A stretch of 64,000 nt of DNA from Paenibacillus arenosi (lineage in GTDB: Bacteria > Bacillota > Bacilli > Paenibacillales > Paenibacillaceae): assembly GCF_014841135.1 (NCBI RefSeq), contig NZ_JACYTN010000017.1, forward strand, positions 45,086 to 109,085, given 5' to 3'. Below, piece by piece: positions 1-8,518 of the stretch. The translations under genes and the position numbers were made by a program. The notes beneath the pieces are model-generated. The model worked only from the letters and a program-made list of their open reading frames with translations, was not told the origin of the DNA and made no database searches. How positions within the stretch are numbered: position 1 is the stretch's first letter; the number at the start of each line of letters is the position of its first letter.

Positions 1-2
1 TT

Positions 3-488
3 GCAGATGAAATTCATAACTTGGCGGACCAGTCCAGACAATCTATTAACATGGTTGCAGATATAACCCAGCGGATTGAACAAGAAATGAAGGATACCGT
101 TGAGACGCTGCATGAAGCGTTCCCGACGTTCCAGTTGCAGAAGGAAGCGGTTCAGGAAACGGATGAAATCTTCAAGCAAGTAGGTCAACGCATGACGGAT
201 ATGAATGTACATTTAGATGAAGTTGGCCAATCTGTCGAAGAACTTCACCGGGTACAAAGCATCATTGTTGATGCGATGAGCAACGTAAGTGCTGTATCCG
301 AAGAGTCTTCTGCTACGTCTGAGGAAGTGGCATCGCTTAGTCAGGAGCAGCTTAACGTATCCAAGCAGCTTATCGGCTTGTCGAACCAGCTTGAATCGGT
401 ATCCAATGAACTGCAGCAGTCGCTGTCACAATTCCAGTATCATTCAGAAGAGGAAGAGCAGACACAGGAACAGGTTAGTTCTTCCTAG
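3..488 (+). CDS. Methyl-accepting chemotaxis protein, C-terminal part (5' truncated by window edge)
   Basis: The reading frame is open from base 3, so this is the tail of a longer gene. The visible residues form a long heptad-rich helix. They include an EIHNLADQS segment near the edge and a SAVSEESSATSEEVASLS stretch near residue 100, both typical of the cytoplasmic signalling hairpin of chemoreceptors downstream of the CheA/CheW-binding tip. The protein ends in an acidic, glutamine-rich tail. A strong terminator follows directly. The ligand-binding part lies outside the window, so the signal cannot be guessed. Confidence 0.85.
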   Translation, partial: ADEIHNLADQSRQSINMVADITQRIEQEMKDTVETLHEAFPTFQLQKEAVQETDEIFKQVGQRMTDMNVHLDEVGQSVEELHRVQSIIVDAMSNVSAVSEESSATSEEVASLSQEQLNVSKQLIGLSNQLESVSNELQQSLSQFQYHSEEEEQTQEQVSSS

Positions 489-507
489 TGAGTTATAAGT
501 AATAAGT

Positions 508-553
508 AAGCAGCCCGGATCATCCATACAGGAGGCCCGGGCTGCTTTGTATT
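508..553 (+). terminator. Intrinsic terminator after the chemoreceptor
   Basis: An 11-bp perfect stem (AAGCAGCCCGG / CCGGGCTGCTT) is followed by a T-rich tail. It lies between convergent genes and may also end the nucleoside transporter transcript on the other strand. Confidence 0.85.
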
Positions 554-565
554 TTGTTTGATGTT

Positions 566-1783
566 TTAACCTGCAAAGAACAATCCAGCAATTGCAGCAC
601 TAATCAAGTTGGCCAATGTTCCGCCAAGCACGGCTTTCATCCCTAGCTTCGTTATTTGTGTTCGACGGTCAGGTGCCATCGAGGAAAGTCCACTAATTTG
701 GATTGCGATGGAGCTTAAGTTGGCGAATCCACATAAGGCGAAGCTTGTAATCATCAACGTGCGAGCAGAGATTTGATCGATCACTTTCCCCAGCTCGGAA
801 AATGCAACGAACTCGTTAACAACCACTTTTTGCCCGATTAAGCTTCCTGCTATAGGAGCCTCTGACCATGGAATACCAATTAAGTAGGCGATAGGTGAGA
901 AAATCCATCCCAATATACTATGAAGTGTAAGATTCGGGAAACCGAACCAACCTCCGATTCCACTAAGCAAGCCATTTAACAGCGCAATTAATCCAATAAA
1001 GGCAATTAGGGTCGCGCCGACAGCTAATGCGATTTGAAGCCCGTCAACAGCTCCAGCAGCAGCCGCATCGATAACGTTGGCTGTTTTTTCATTCACACTT
1101 TCCTCTTTGCTTTCGTGATGATGATAGGCCTCTGTTTCAGGGAGGAGCAGCTTTGATACTAAAATACCAGCTGGAGCTGACATGAAACTGGCTGCGATCA
1201 GATACTCTAAAGGTACCCCCATCAAAGCATAACCTGCCAATACAGAGCCTGATACGGAAGCCATTCCCCCAGTCATAACAGTAAATAATTCAGAGCGAGT
1301 CATCGTATTTAAATAAGGTTTTACCAGCAGTGGCGCTTCGACCATCCCCACGAAAATATTGGCTGTGGCAGATAATGACTCAGGCTTACTTGTCCCAAGC
1401 GCTTTGCTTAAGCCCCCACCGATAATCCGAATGATCCATTGCATGATGCCTAAGTAGTACAGCACCGCAATAAGGGAGGAGAAGAAGATGACGATCGTCA
1501 ATACTTGGAAAGCAAAGATGAAGCCCTGTCCTGCTGGAGGTATCGCACTGCCGAATACGAATGCAATCCCCTCATTGGCATAGGCAATGACTTGTGAAAC
1601 ACCGTTGGATACAGCTTTCAGAGCGTTACGCCCAGCTGTCCATCTCAATACAATGAATCCAAACAGCATTTGAATCGCAAGTGCGATCAGAACTGGACGC
1701 CAATGAATTCGACTGCGATTTTCTGAGCACAAAAAACCGATAAGTAATAGCCCTGCTATTCCAATTAATCCCCATATGTTCAT
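566..1783 (-). CDS. nupC: NupC-type concentrative nucleoside transporter
   Basis: This is a 405-residue polytopic membrane protein of the CNT family, which imports nucleosides by cation symport. The conserved NEFVAFSELG segment and the CGFANLSSIAI segment in the C-terminal half are characteristic of the family, as are the N-terminal helices and central gate region. I chose the ATG at 1783 because an AAAGG ribosome binding site lies about ten bases upstream; a TTG seven codons earlier would overlap that site. The gene stands alone, convergent with the chemoreceptor and divergent from the BceAB-like genes. Which nucleosides it carries cannot be read from the sequence. Confidence 0.92.
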   Translation of the reverse strand: MNIWGLIGIAGLLLIGFLCSENRSRIHWRPVLIALAIQMLFGFIVLRWTAGRNALKAVSNGVSQVIAYANEGIAFVFGSAIPPAGQGFIFAFQVLTIVIFFSSLIAVLYYLGIMQWIIRIIGGGLSKALGTSKPESLSATANIFVGMVEAPLLVKPYLNTMTRSELFTVMTGGMASVSGSVLAGYALMGVPLEYLIAASFMSAPAGILVSKLLLPETEAYHHHESKEESVNEKTANVIDAAAAGAVDGLQIALAVGATLIAFIGLIALLNGLLSGIGGWFGFPNLTLHSILGWIFSPIAYLIGIPWSEAPIAGSLIGQKVVVNEFVAFSELGKVIDQISARTLMITSFALCGFANLSSIAIQISGLSSMAPDRRTQITKLGMKAVLGGTLANLISAAIAGLFFAG

Positions 1784-1926
1784 GCCCGTCAACCTTTCTG
1801 CCAATAAGCGTTATCGTTCCTAGCCCTAATGTCATGCTTAATAGGACTTTCATATGCTCCGTTGAGCTTTGATTGGTCTCGACTAGTATTTGGGGAAGTT
1901 GGTTTGCTTATGCATCGCGAGTAACG

Positions 1927-1940
1927 TGACAAAAGTGTAA
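1927..1940 (+). promoter_or_regulatory. BceR-type operator upstream of the peptide-antibiotic ABC transporter
   Basis: The bases TGACA-AAAG-TGTAA match the TnACA-N4-TGTAA inverted repeat described for BceR-like response regulators. The box lies about 110 bases before the transporter start. A possible -10 (TATGCT, 1985-1990) lies about 45 bases downstream with no good -35, as expected for an activator-dependent promoter. Confidence 0.6.
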
Positions 1941-2048
1941 GGAATTTGAAAGGGAAATCAACGGCAGTTTGTTTCCAAATTTCGTATGCTGATTGCAACA
2001 AGGTTGAAACGCAGCAATTCCAACATTATAGGTAGGGGTTGAATAGGT

Positions 2049-2825
2049 ATGGTATCCGATCTGTTAACAGTTAAACATGTAGAAAAAACGTATGAGGGAA
2101 GAGTATCCACGCAGGTGCTCCGAAATATAAACGTAACGATACAAAAGGGAGAATTTGTAGCAATTATGGGCCCTTCTGGTTCAGGGAAAACGACCTTCCT
2201 CAATATTATTTCCACGATTGATTCACCTACTAGCGGGGAAGTGCTTATTCATGGAATGAATCCGCACCAGCTTAAAAAGGAAAAGCTGGCTGTTTTTCGA
2301 CGTCGGGAGCTCGGTTTTGTATTCCAGCATTTTAACTTGCTTCATACATTGACGGTTCGAGAAAATATAATGCTTCCGCTAACGCTTGAAGGCGTAAACA
2401 TTCGTAAAATGAAGCAGGATGCTCAAGCGCTGGCTGAAAGACTAGGTATTTCCTCCATTTTAGACAAGCGAACTTATGAGATATCAGGCGGACAAATGCA
2501 GCGCACGGCGATTGCTCGCGCAATCATTCATCGTCCGAGGCTGTTGTTGGCAGATGAGCCGACAGGCAACTTGGATTCTAAAGCTTCACGCGATGTGATG
2601 GAGACATTAGAGAATATTAACAAGACGGATGGTACGACGATGGTGATGGTAACCCATGATGCCTATGCAGCGAGTTACTGTAATCGGGTTGTCTTTATGA
2701 AAGACGGTGGCTTCTATAATGAGATTTCGGGGGGCGGCAATCGGAATGTATTTTTCCAACACATTATGGATGAGCTAGCGTCGCTTGGAGGTGACGAGCG
2801 TGAATTTTCGACAGTTCGCGTTTAA
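2049..2825 (+). CDS. BceA-like ABC transporter ATP-binding protein
   Basis: This 258-residue ATPase has Walker A GPSGSGKT at residues 41-48, signature SGGQMQR near 146 and Walker B LLLADEP near 166. It belongs to the MacB/LolD/BceA class of short ATPases. Its partner is the large FtsX-type permease encoded immediately downstream and overlapping by 26 bases. Together they should form a BceAB-type pump that frees the cell envelope of peptide antibiotics such as bacitracin and also acts as a sensor. The usual adjacent histidine kinase and response regulator genes are absent here, although a BceR-type box lies upstream. Confidence 0.92.
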   Translation: MVSDLLTVKHVEKTYEGRVSTQVLRNINVTIQKGEFVAIMGPSGSGKTTFLNIISTIDSPTSGEVLIHGMNPHQLKKEKLAVFRRRELGFVFQHFNLLHTLTVRENIMLPLTLEGVNIRKMKQDAQALAERLGISSILDKRTYEISGGQMQRTAIARAIIHRPRLLLADEPTGNLDSKASRDVMETLENINKTDGTTMVMVTHDAYAASYCNRVVFMKDGGFYNEISGGGNRNVFFQHIMDELASLGGDEREFSTVRV

Positions 2826-4713
2826 TAATGTGTTTCGCAACAAACGGACGTATGCCGCTTATTTTCTAAGCAGCTCTTTCTCAGTCATGATTTTCTTCAT
2901 CTATTCAGTCATTGCTTCCCATCCTGCGATGAAAGACGGGATTTCTCACATGCTGCCTATTCTGGCGATGGGAATAGCGAAATGGATTGTATACGTGTTC
3001 TCGTTCTTCTTCATCCTTTATTCCGTAGGGGCGTTTTTAAAGACGAGACATCATGAATTTGGCATATTGATGATACACGGCATGTCACCGCGTCAACTGA
3101 ATCGACTTATTTTTTTAGAAAATATGATTATCGGATTCGGTGCGATTGTGACAGGCATTAGTTCAGGTCTGCTACTTGCTAAAGTAGGCTTTATGATCGG
3201 CGGGAGTGCGATAGGCATAGAGCTGCCTTATCATATTTCTATATCGGCTTTGGTCATGACAGCGGGTTCATTTGTTGTACTGTTCTTTGTGATATCATGC
3301 TTAACTCAATTTATGGTGAGCAAGAGTAAAGTTCAGCAACTGCTGCAAGGGACGAACAAACCTAAGCCAGAGCCGAGGGCATCACTAATTCTGTCCTTGC
3401 TGGCGGCAGTGCTGCTCGTCGTTTCTTATGTGTTGTCCTATACGGCAAAGGCGGCTACGATCGGCTATCTCATGATCCCTGTAGTATTGATGACGATCAT
3501 TGGTTCCTATTTCTTATTTACGCAGTTAAGTGTGTTCCTTGTTCATCTGTTAAAGCGCAACGATCGGTTGTTTCTACGCAATACAAATATGCTGACCATT
3601 TCTGATCTTGCCTATCGCATGAAGGACAATGCACGAATGTTCTTTATGGTCTGTATTGTGTCCACTGTTGCCTTCTGTGCAGTTGGAACGCTGGCGTCGT
3701 TCGGAGTTATGGAAGATGAGCTGGTGCAGTCACATGTTTACGACTTGAATTATGTGAGCAAGAAGGGCAATCAGATGGAGCAGGCTCATCTTACTGAAGT
3801 TGAATCTCTGCTTAAGTTGAAAGGAATCGAATATAGCAAGACCGCCTATGAATATGTAACGGTGAAGACAGAAGAAAGCAAATCCCAATGGACGGTGTTT
3901 GCACAATCGAGTTACAACAAAGCCGCGGCTGACTTGCAGCGTCCAAGTGTGGCGGTAACTGGTGAACAAGCGCTGTTGATTCCTTATCTAAAGGATACGA
4001 TTCATTTCAAACTTCCTTTCGAAGCGGAGACTGTGCATATAGCTGACAGCTCGATTAAGCTGACTACAACGGATAAAGTAGAAGGCCCTATTACGAATCA
4101 AGGGTTAATAGGGGAAGCGCTTATTGTGTCAGATGAGAAGTACAAAGAATTGTCCAAGCATGGGAAAAAGGGAGTTATTTACGGATACAAAACGGTAGAT
4201 TGGGAGCAGTCAGTTGGAGTTGGTACAGGCATTGTGCAAGACTATGACCAAGCTGTAAAGACGTTGAGGACTGGAAATGGAGAAATATTATTTGAATTCA
4301 GTTCGTTAGCGGCATCTGTTACCGTTCAGAGGCAAATGTTCAGCATTATGATGTTCACGGCACTGCTTGTTGGTGCGGTATTCTTTATTGCATCAGGCAG
4401 TTTCCTATATTTCCGACTATATACGGACTTGGAGCAGGATAAGGAACGTTACAAAGCTATTGGGAAAATTGGGTTAACCGATCGGGAGCTTAGTAAAATT
4501 GCAACAACCCAACTGCTACTGCTGTTCTTTATTCCGATTATCGTAGCCGTCATTCATAGTGCATTTGCGTTTACAGCGCTGCAAAGCATTATTAATCTAT
4601 CTATCGTTGGTCAAACGGTTAAAGTGTTGGCGGGTTTCACCTTTGCACAGATTGTTTATTTCTTCGTCATTCGCTGGCGCTATATGATTCATTTACGAGA
4701 GGCAGTGCGATAA
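2800..4713 (+). CDS. BceB-like ABC transporter permease (FtsX family)
   Basis: This is a permease of 637 residues, close to the length of BceB. Hydrophobic segments are arranged as two groups of FtsX-type helices. A roughly 200-residue mostly hydrophilic stretch (about residues 310-510) corresponds to the large extracellular domain that defines peptide-antibiotic transporters. I chose the GTG at 2800, which has GGAGGTGA five bases upstream; the TTG at 2785 lies upstream of that ribosome binding site. The reading frame overlaps the ATPase gene, so the two are translationally coupled. The substrate is inferred only from the family. Confidence 0.9.
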   Translation: MNFRQFAFNNVFRNKRTYAAYFLSSSFSVMIFFIYSVIASHPAMKDGISHMLPILAMGIAKWIVYVFSFFFILYSVGAFLKTRHHEFGILMIHGMSPRQLNRLIFLENMIIGFGAIVTGISSGLLLAKVGFMIGGSAIGIELPYHISISALVMTAGSFVVLFFVISCLTQFMVSKSKVQQLLQGTNKPKPEPRASLILSLLAAVLLVVSYVLSYTAKAATIGYLMIPVVLMTIIGSYFLFTQLSVFLVHLLKRNDRLFLRNTNMLTISDLAYRMKDNARMFFMVCIVSTVAFCAVGTLASFGVMEDELVQSHVYDLNYVSKKGNQMEQAHLTEVESLLKLKGIEYSKTAYEYVTVKTEESKSQWTVFAQSSYNKAAADLQRPSVAVTGEQALLIPYLKDTIHFKLPFEAETVHIADSSIKLTTTDKVEGPITNQGLIGEALIVSDEKYKELSKHGKKGVIYGYKTVDWEQSVGVGTGIVQDYDQAVKTLRTGNGEILFEFSSLAASVTVQRQMFSIMMFTALLVGAVFFIASGSFLYFRLYTDLEQDKERYKAIGKIGLTDRELSKIATTQLLLLFFIPIIVAVIHSAFAFTALQSIINLSIVGQTVKVLAGFTFAQIVYFFVIRWRYMIHLREAVR

Positions 4714-4734
4714 AAGGGTTGGAAGGGAATGGAT

Positions 4735-4796
4735 AAAGGTCGAGTTGAGGAGCGTGGCATGATTGCTTGGCTGCTCTCGCACTCGACCTTTTTTAC
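4735..4796 (+). terminator. Intrinsic terminator after the BceAB-like genes
   Basis: AAAGGTCGAGT pairs with ACTCGACCTTT across a 35-base loop and is followed by a T run. Confidence 0.8.
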
Positions 4797-4805
4797 GCCT
4801 TAATG

Positions 4806-5222
4806 TTACACTTGCTCTTGATTCGACTTCTTGCGGAACAACAATTGATCTACACCGTAACCGATATGTTCTGCAAAAATAAAGTAGATGGCCAAAGCAA
4901 GCAATGCCAAATCTAGCTCATATCCATTCGGCCCAATCAAGCTTCCAGGCAGCTTGACCATAACAATAGCGCCGATCATGATTGCAGCGTAGCCAATAGA
5001 TACGTATCGCGTCAATAGCCCGACAATCATGGCAATACCACCGAGTAATTCAATAAGAGCGACGACGTATGCAAGTGTGGCAGGTAAGCCAATACTCTCG
5101 AACCAACCAGCTGTATTTCCGAGCCCCATTTGAAGTTTATCAAGACCGTGCATTGTGAAAATAATTCCTAATATGACGCGCATAACGGTTGCAATTACAT
5201 TCATTCTTACTGTAGTATTCAT
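4806..5222 (-). CDS. DoxX family membrane protein
   Basis: This 138-residue protein has four hydrophobic segments and the DoxX-family pattern: an N-terminal R-x-x-LGIIF-x-x-HGLDKL segment, GWFESIGLP, and an ALIELLGGIAMIVGL helix. DoxX proteins are small membrane proteins often tied to thiol or oxidative stress, but their chemistry is poorly defined. I chose the ATG at 5222, with a GAGAGGGT site about eight bases upstream, over a TTG three codons earlier. It is divergent from an XRE-cupin regulator and may be its target, which is an inference from position only. Confidence 0.85.
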   Translation of the reverse strand: MNTTVRMNVIATVMRVILGIIFTMHGLDKLQMGLGNTAGWFESIGLPATLAYVVALIELLGGIAMIVGLLTRYVSIGYAAIMIGAIVMVKLPGSLIGPNGYELDLALLALAIYFIFAEHIGYGVDQLLFRKKSNQEQV

Positions 5223-5368
5223 TTTTTCCAACCCTCTCGATTTTATATTATTGTAGATATAATTTCGCTATTGCAAAACTTCTATGCGAAAAAAATAGGC
5301 ATAAATCATTTGTACACCTCTTTTTGTTTTGTTATAAAAATAATAATTCACTAATGTGAACAAATCAT

Positions 5369-5385
5369 ATCAAAACTGATTTGAT
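5369..5385. promoter_or_regulatory. Inverted repeat overlapping the -35 of the XRE-cupin gene
   Basis: ATCAAA-N5-TTTGAT is a perfect 6-bp inverted repeat whose right arm overlaps the -35 hexamer. It is a candidate operator for autoregulation, or for shared control with the divergent DoxX gene. Confidence 0.4.
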
Positions 5386-5410
5386 GAGTCAATTATTTTT
5401 TTAGTATAAT
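5381..5410 (+). promoter_or_regulatory. Sigma-A-type promoter of the XRE-cupin regulator
   Basis: TTGATG, an 18-base spacer, and a consensus TATAAT lie about 42 bases before the GTG start of the regulator. Confidence 0.65.
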
Positions 5411-5451
5411 GAAACTATTATCTTTAGAAGTGAACAAAAGGGGAGACTCAA

Positions 5452-5994
5452 GTGGATATTGGCGCTTCGATTCGAGCTATACGCAAACAGCGAAAGATTA
5501 CGATCTCTCAGTTATGTGAAGGCACGGGATTGTCGAAAGGATTTATTAGTAATGTGGAAAATAACAAAACTTCGCCCTCCATTGCAACCTTAGAGAGCAT
5601 TGCAACATTTTTGAATGTGCCGCTCCCTTATTTGCTGCTGAAAAATGAACAGCGTATGCATGTAGTCCGTAAAGATGAGCGTCAGCAGACGACAGCAGGC
5701 AGCGATAATTTAAAAGTAGAACATCTCTCTGCAAAGGGCGGATTACGAATGATGATTTGTGAAATGCCGCCAGGGGCTACTACTGGAACGAATATGCATG
5801 CGGGGGAAGAATGTCATTTCGTCTTGAAAGGTAAAATCGTTGCTGAGCAGGCAGAGGATATGGAAGTGTTGGAGGCTGGAGATTCATTCAGTTGGAATGC
5901 GAGTGTTCCGCATAAAGTGACGAACACAGGTGAGGAATCGGCGCTTGTTTTAATTTCTGTGTATAAAGATATTAGTTTTGAAGATATTCATTAG
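5452..5994 (+). CDS. XRE-family transcriptional regulator with C-terminal cupin domain
   Basis: The protein has 180 residues. An N-terminal helix-turn-helix of the Cro/CI type (about residues 5-60, including ISQLCEGTGLSKGFISNVENNK) is joined to a C-terminal cupin barrel (about 100-175, with H-x-GEE-x-HFVLKG and GDSFSWNASVPHKV strands). Such proteins are usually repressors whose cupin senses a small ligand. The start is a GTG preceded by GGGGAG. It is divergent from the DoxX gene, and an inverted repeat overlaps its own promoter, which suggests autoregulation. The ligand is unknown. Confidence 0.9.
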   Translation: MDIGASIRAIRKQRKITISQLCEGTGLSKGFISNVENNKTSPSIATLESIATFLNVPLPYLLLKNEQRMHVVRKDERQQTTAGSDNLKVEHLSAKGGLRMMICEMPPGATTGTNMHAGEECHFVLKGKIVAEQAEDMEVLEAGDSFSWNASVPHKVTNTGEESALVLISVYKDISFEDIH

Positions 5995-6008
5995 TTAAGG
6001 AATATAAA

Positions 6009-6085
6009 GAGACCTTCCATTCTAGCGTACGAGTGAAGTGGCAAGTAACGATGCACACTGCTAGAACAAGGAAGGTCTTTTATTT
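6009..6085 (+). terminator. Terminator between convergent XRE-cupin and thermonuclease genes
   Basis: AGACCTTCC pairs with GGAAGGTCT, with an inner TTCTAG/CTAGAA pairing, followed by TTTTATTTT. It probably works in both directions. Confidence 0.7.
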
Positions 6086-6131
6086 TGAACAATGAGCTAG
6101 TTGTAATTTGCTAATGCCATTTTAAGTAAGT

Positions 6132-7025
6132 CTAGTTCGATGAAGCGCGGAAGCCTGCTGCTTCAGCATCCTCTACGGTGCAGAACATCATTTCTGCCTT
6201 TGTTTGCTCGTAGTAGCGTCCATCAGGCAGATGATAAATTTTATCTTTGTTTTTGTTAATGTTTCCTTTTATCGTTGGCGTCTGACAAGTGCCTTGATTG
6301 GAACTGCTTAAGCTATCTGTACCTTTAGCGTTTTTGTTTCCGCTTTGTGAGCTGTTTTCTACCTTCTTATCGTCAGCAGTTGAAACGGTTTCTTTGCTCT
6401 TGGATTGTTGCCCTGATGATGACTTTGACTTAGATGACTGCCATAGGCCTCGATTGTTGTTTCTTGCATCGCGTTCTAATGCTGTAAATGTCTTGGAGTA
6501 AAGTACATTAGGCGGTATCGTCATTGTGTTGGCATAACCTTCACGAATAAGCCGTTCATTGAACATCTCGTTATCATCTTCAATAAAAATGTATCGTAGC
6601 AGTCTGCCATACTTGTCTGTATTTCCAGCATCTTGGAACATATAGACGGTGCTACCTGTTAAGTGATTATCCGTATACTCCTTGGCCTCTTGACCGTAAT
6701 ACTGTACTTTACCATGGGTCTCAGGCGTGTTGACTCCGATAAGCCTTACTTTATCCCCTTCGCTCGTGACGAATGTGTCTCCATCCACGATGCGTTTAAC
6801 TTTTGTTTTTGTAAAAGGTTGTCCGCTCAGTTCAGGATATTGGGCAACAATGCTTTTGTGGAATGCATCATCGGATGCTGTACCTGCATTTGTGCTACAT
6901 CCCTGCGTAATAAGCAGGGTACACGCAAGAATAACCAACCCAAGTACAAGGTGCTTTCGATTTCTTAGTCGGGTTATGTAGGGATTGGATACTACAGTTG
7001 AATCATTGTTTGGTTGTTTAATCAT
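6132..7025 (-). CDS. Membrane-anchored thermonuclease-family nuclease
   Basis: The protein has 297 residues. A hydrophobic segment (about 24-43) ends in QGC, so it may be a lipoprotein, although the lipobox (ITQGC) is not canonical. A staphylococcal-nuclease fold follows (about 73-200) with VDGDTF, the catalytic Arg/Glu pair in [12 protein letters not shown], and a third Arg in [10 protein letters not shown]. Next comes a Ser/Lys-rich linker, and then a C-terminal segment (about 255-297) with [14 protein letters not shown] and [12 protein letters not shown]. That segment occurs at the end of many secreted nucleases, including B. subtilis YokF-like proteins. It should cut DNA/RNA outside the membrane. 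The ATG at 7025 has an AAGGAG site upstream; the upstream in-frame codons lack one. Confidence 0.9.
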   Translation of the reverse strand: MIKQPNNDSTVVSNPYITRLRNRKHLVLGLVILACTLLITQGCSTNAGTASDDAFHKSIVAQYPELSGQPFTKTKVKRIVDGDTFVTSEGDKVRLIGVNTPETHGKVQYYGQEAKEYTDNHLTGSTVYMFQDAGNTDKYGRLLRYIFIEDDNEMFNERLIREGYANTMTIPPNVLYSKTFTALERDARNNNRGLWQSSKSKSSSGQQSKSKETVSTADDKKVENSSQSGNKNAKGTDSLSSSNQGTCQTPTIKGNINKNKDKIYHLPDGRYYEQTKAEMMFCTVEDAEAAGFRASSN

Positions 7026-7124
7026 GATGAGAATCGCTCCTTCTTGTACTAGTATGCCGATTGGAGAGAAGGAATGCAACAATTGTGCTGATGATCAGAG
7101 TGATGGTAATTTACATAAAAAACC

Positions 7125-7153
7125 TTGTTAATATTAGCCATATATGATATAGT
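7125..7153 (+). promoter_or_regulatory. Predicted sigma-A promoter of the Tad leader
   Basis: TTGTTA, 17 bases, and TATAGT lie upstream of the Tad operon. Transcription would start near 7160, about 150 bases before tadZ. Confidence 0.55.
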
Positions 7154-7170
7154 TAGCTCAACTTCAAATG

Positions 7171-7228
7171 GTGAACGGAAGAACCGTCACGAGGTATTGC
7201 TTATGCGATACTTTGTGGCGGTTTTTTT
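7171..7228 (+). promoter_or_regulatory. Candidate transcription attenuator in the Tad operon leader
   Basis: Two mutually exclusive hairpins can be drawn. The first pairs GTGAACGG (7171-7178, one bulged A) with CCGTCAC (7184-7190) around a 5-base loop. The second is a terminator whose 5' arm AACCGTCAC (7182-7190) pairs with GTGGCGGTT (7215-7223), with an inner GTATTGC/GCGATAC stem, and it ends in seven Ts. The segment CCGTCAC is used by both. This is the layout of an antiterminator/terminator switch. No ligand-binding domain of a known riboswitch was recognised. Confidence 0.5.
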
Positions 7229-7312
7229 GCGTTCTTTAGTGTCTATTGATAAATTGCGTGGCAAAGTTGAGCGGAAATGTATGACTAGTTATAAGGAGAG
7301 GCGGCGGATGCG

Positions 7313-8518
7313 ATGCGTCGATTGAAGCAAGATTGGGTCGTAGCACTCCCAGACAAGCAACTGGTAGAACGGCTTATCGATTATTGGAAGCATAGCAAAT
7401 ATAGTGAAGTATTGCAGTTGCGAGTATTTTCTCAGTGGGACACACTTTGGCAGTATGTGAAGCTTCAGCCAGAGTGCAGATTGTTTGTTGTTGATGTCGA
7501 TTGGCTTAATCAATTGGAAGCTGATGAAGAAACTACGCACATTTTATCCAAGCTAAATATATTCGTTTTGACGGATGATCCTGTATCGATTCAACGTGCG
7601 GGAGTTGCGACAGCGACGCCTTATCAACCGCTCGATAAACTGTTTGAGCAGGGGCTGCGTCAAGGATCGACGGTATATGAAGGTGGTGCACGATATAGTA
7701 GCGACGGCGAGGATAGCACTCAAGGGCAACGCAACACGTACGGGGGTACTTGCAAAGTTGTGACGGTTTGCTCTAGCGGTGGAGGAATTGGTAAGACGAC
7801 ATTAGCGTTTCAGATTGCTCATTATGCAGCGGAACTTGGCAAGAAAGTGTTTTATTGGAGCTTATCAGCCCATGCGGAATGGGACTTGTTTACGCTCCCC
7901 TCAGACAAGAGTTCTATTTTTCCTACTAATGGTTTTTCCCAGTTGCTTTACTGTTTGCAGCGTATGCGTACATCAGATTTGGATCCGTCTATCTATACCG
8001 TTTCAATTCCCATTCTGCGGGCGGATACATTTGAAGCTAATATTCCACAGGCTGAGTGGGATGCATTGACAGGTGAGCGTATTGCGCAGGTCATTGATTG
8101 GCTCAAGAGTTCGAAGCGATACGACGTTATTGTGTTGGATGTAGATGCGAATGTAACTCGCAATAAAGCAGCCATACAGAATAGTGATCAACTGCTGTGG
8201 GTTGTTGTGGACGATATGGTGCAGATGAACAAGATGGAACGTTGCTTTAATGACTGGCAATCAGAATCTCCTTCTTGTTATGAGCAATTGCTCATGAAGG
8301 GTAAGATCATCGTTAATCGTTATATGGGTGTGATGCTTAATCGTTGGCAACGAAATGACCTTTCAGTTGACTGCTATTTGCCTTACATTCCGCAGTGGAA
8401 ACAGCTTCATCGTCATGAGCAGTGGTTCAGTTCAGCTGTGTATCAAGCTGCATTGGAAGAAATGATTCAAACCCATCTGCCTTGGCTCTCTAGGCGCGAA
8501 TGGATGAATGCTATATGA
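7313..8518 (+). CDS. tadZ: TadZ/CpaE-like ATPase of the Tad pilus system
   Basis: The protein has 401 residues. An N-terminal receiver-like region of about 130 residues is followed by a ParA/MinD-type ATPase domain with the deviant Walker A motif SSGGGIGKTTLA near residue 155 and a VIVLDVDAN Walker B near 268. TadZ proteins place the pilus machine at a chosen site in the cell. The ATG at 7313 follows AAGGAGAG at a spacing of about 12. It is the first gene of a ten-gene operon; its stop overlaps the tadA start (ATGA). A leader with an attenuator-like structure lies just upstream. Confidence 0.85.
   Translation: MRRLKQDWVVALPDKQLVERLIDYWKHSKYSEVLQLRVFSQWDTLWQYVKLQPECRLFVVDVDWLNQLEADEETTHILSKLNIFVLTDDPVSIQRAGVATATPYQPLDKLFEQGLRQGSTVYEGGARYSSDGEDSTQGQRNTYGGTCKVVTVCSSGGGIGKTTLAFQIAHYAAELGKKVFYWSLSAHAEWDLFTLPSDKSSIFPTNGFSQLLYCLQRMRTSDLDPSIYTVSIPILRADTFEANIPQAEWDALTGERIAQVIDWLKSSKRYDVIVLDVDANVTRNKAAIQNSDQLLWVVVDDMVQMNKMERCFNDWQSESPSCYEQLLMKGKIIVNRYMGVMLNRWQRNDLSVDCYLPYIPQWKQLHRHEQWFSSAVYQAALEEMIQTHLPWLSRREWMNAI

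Noticed and set aside
7125..7325. 66-codon frame across the Tad leader
   Set aside because: It runs through the promoter and terminator, has no ribosome binding site and overlaps tadZ in another frame.
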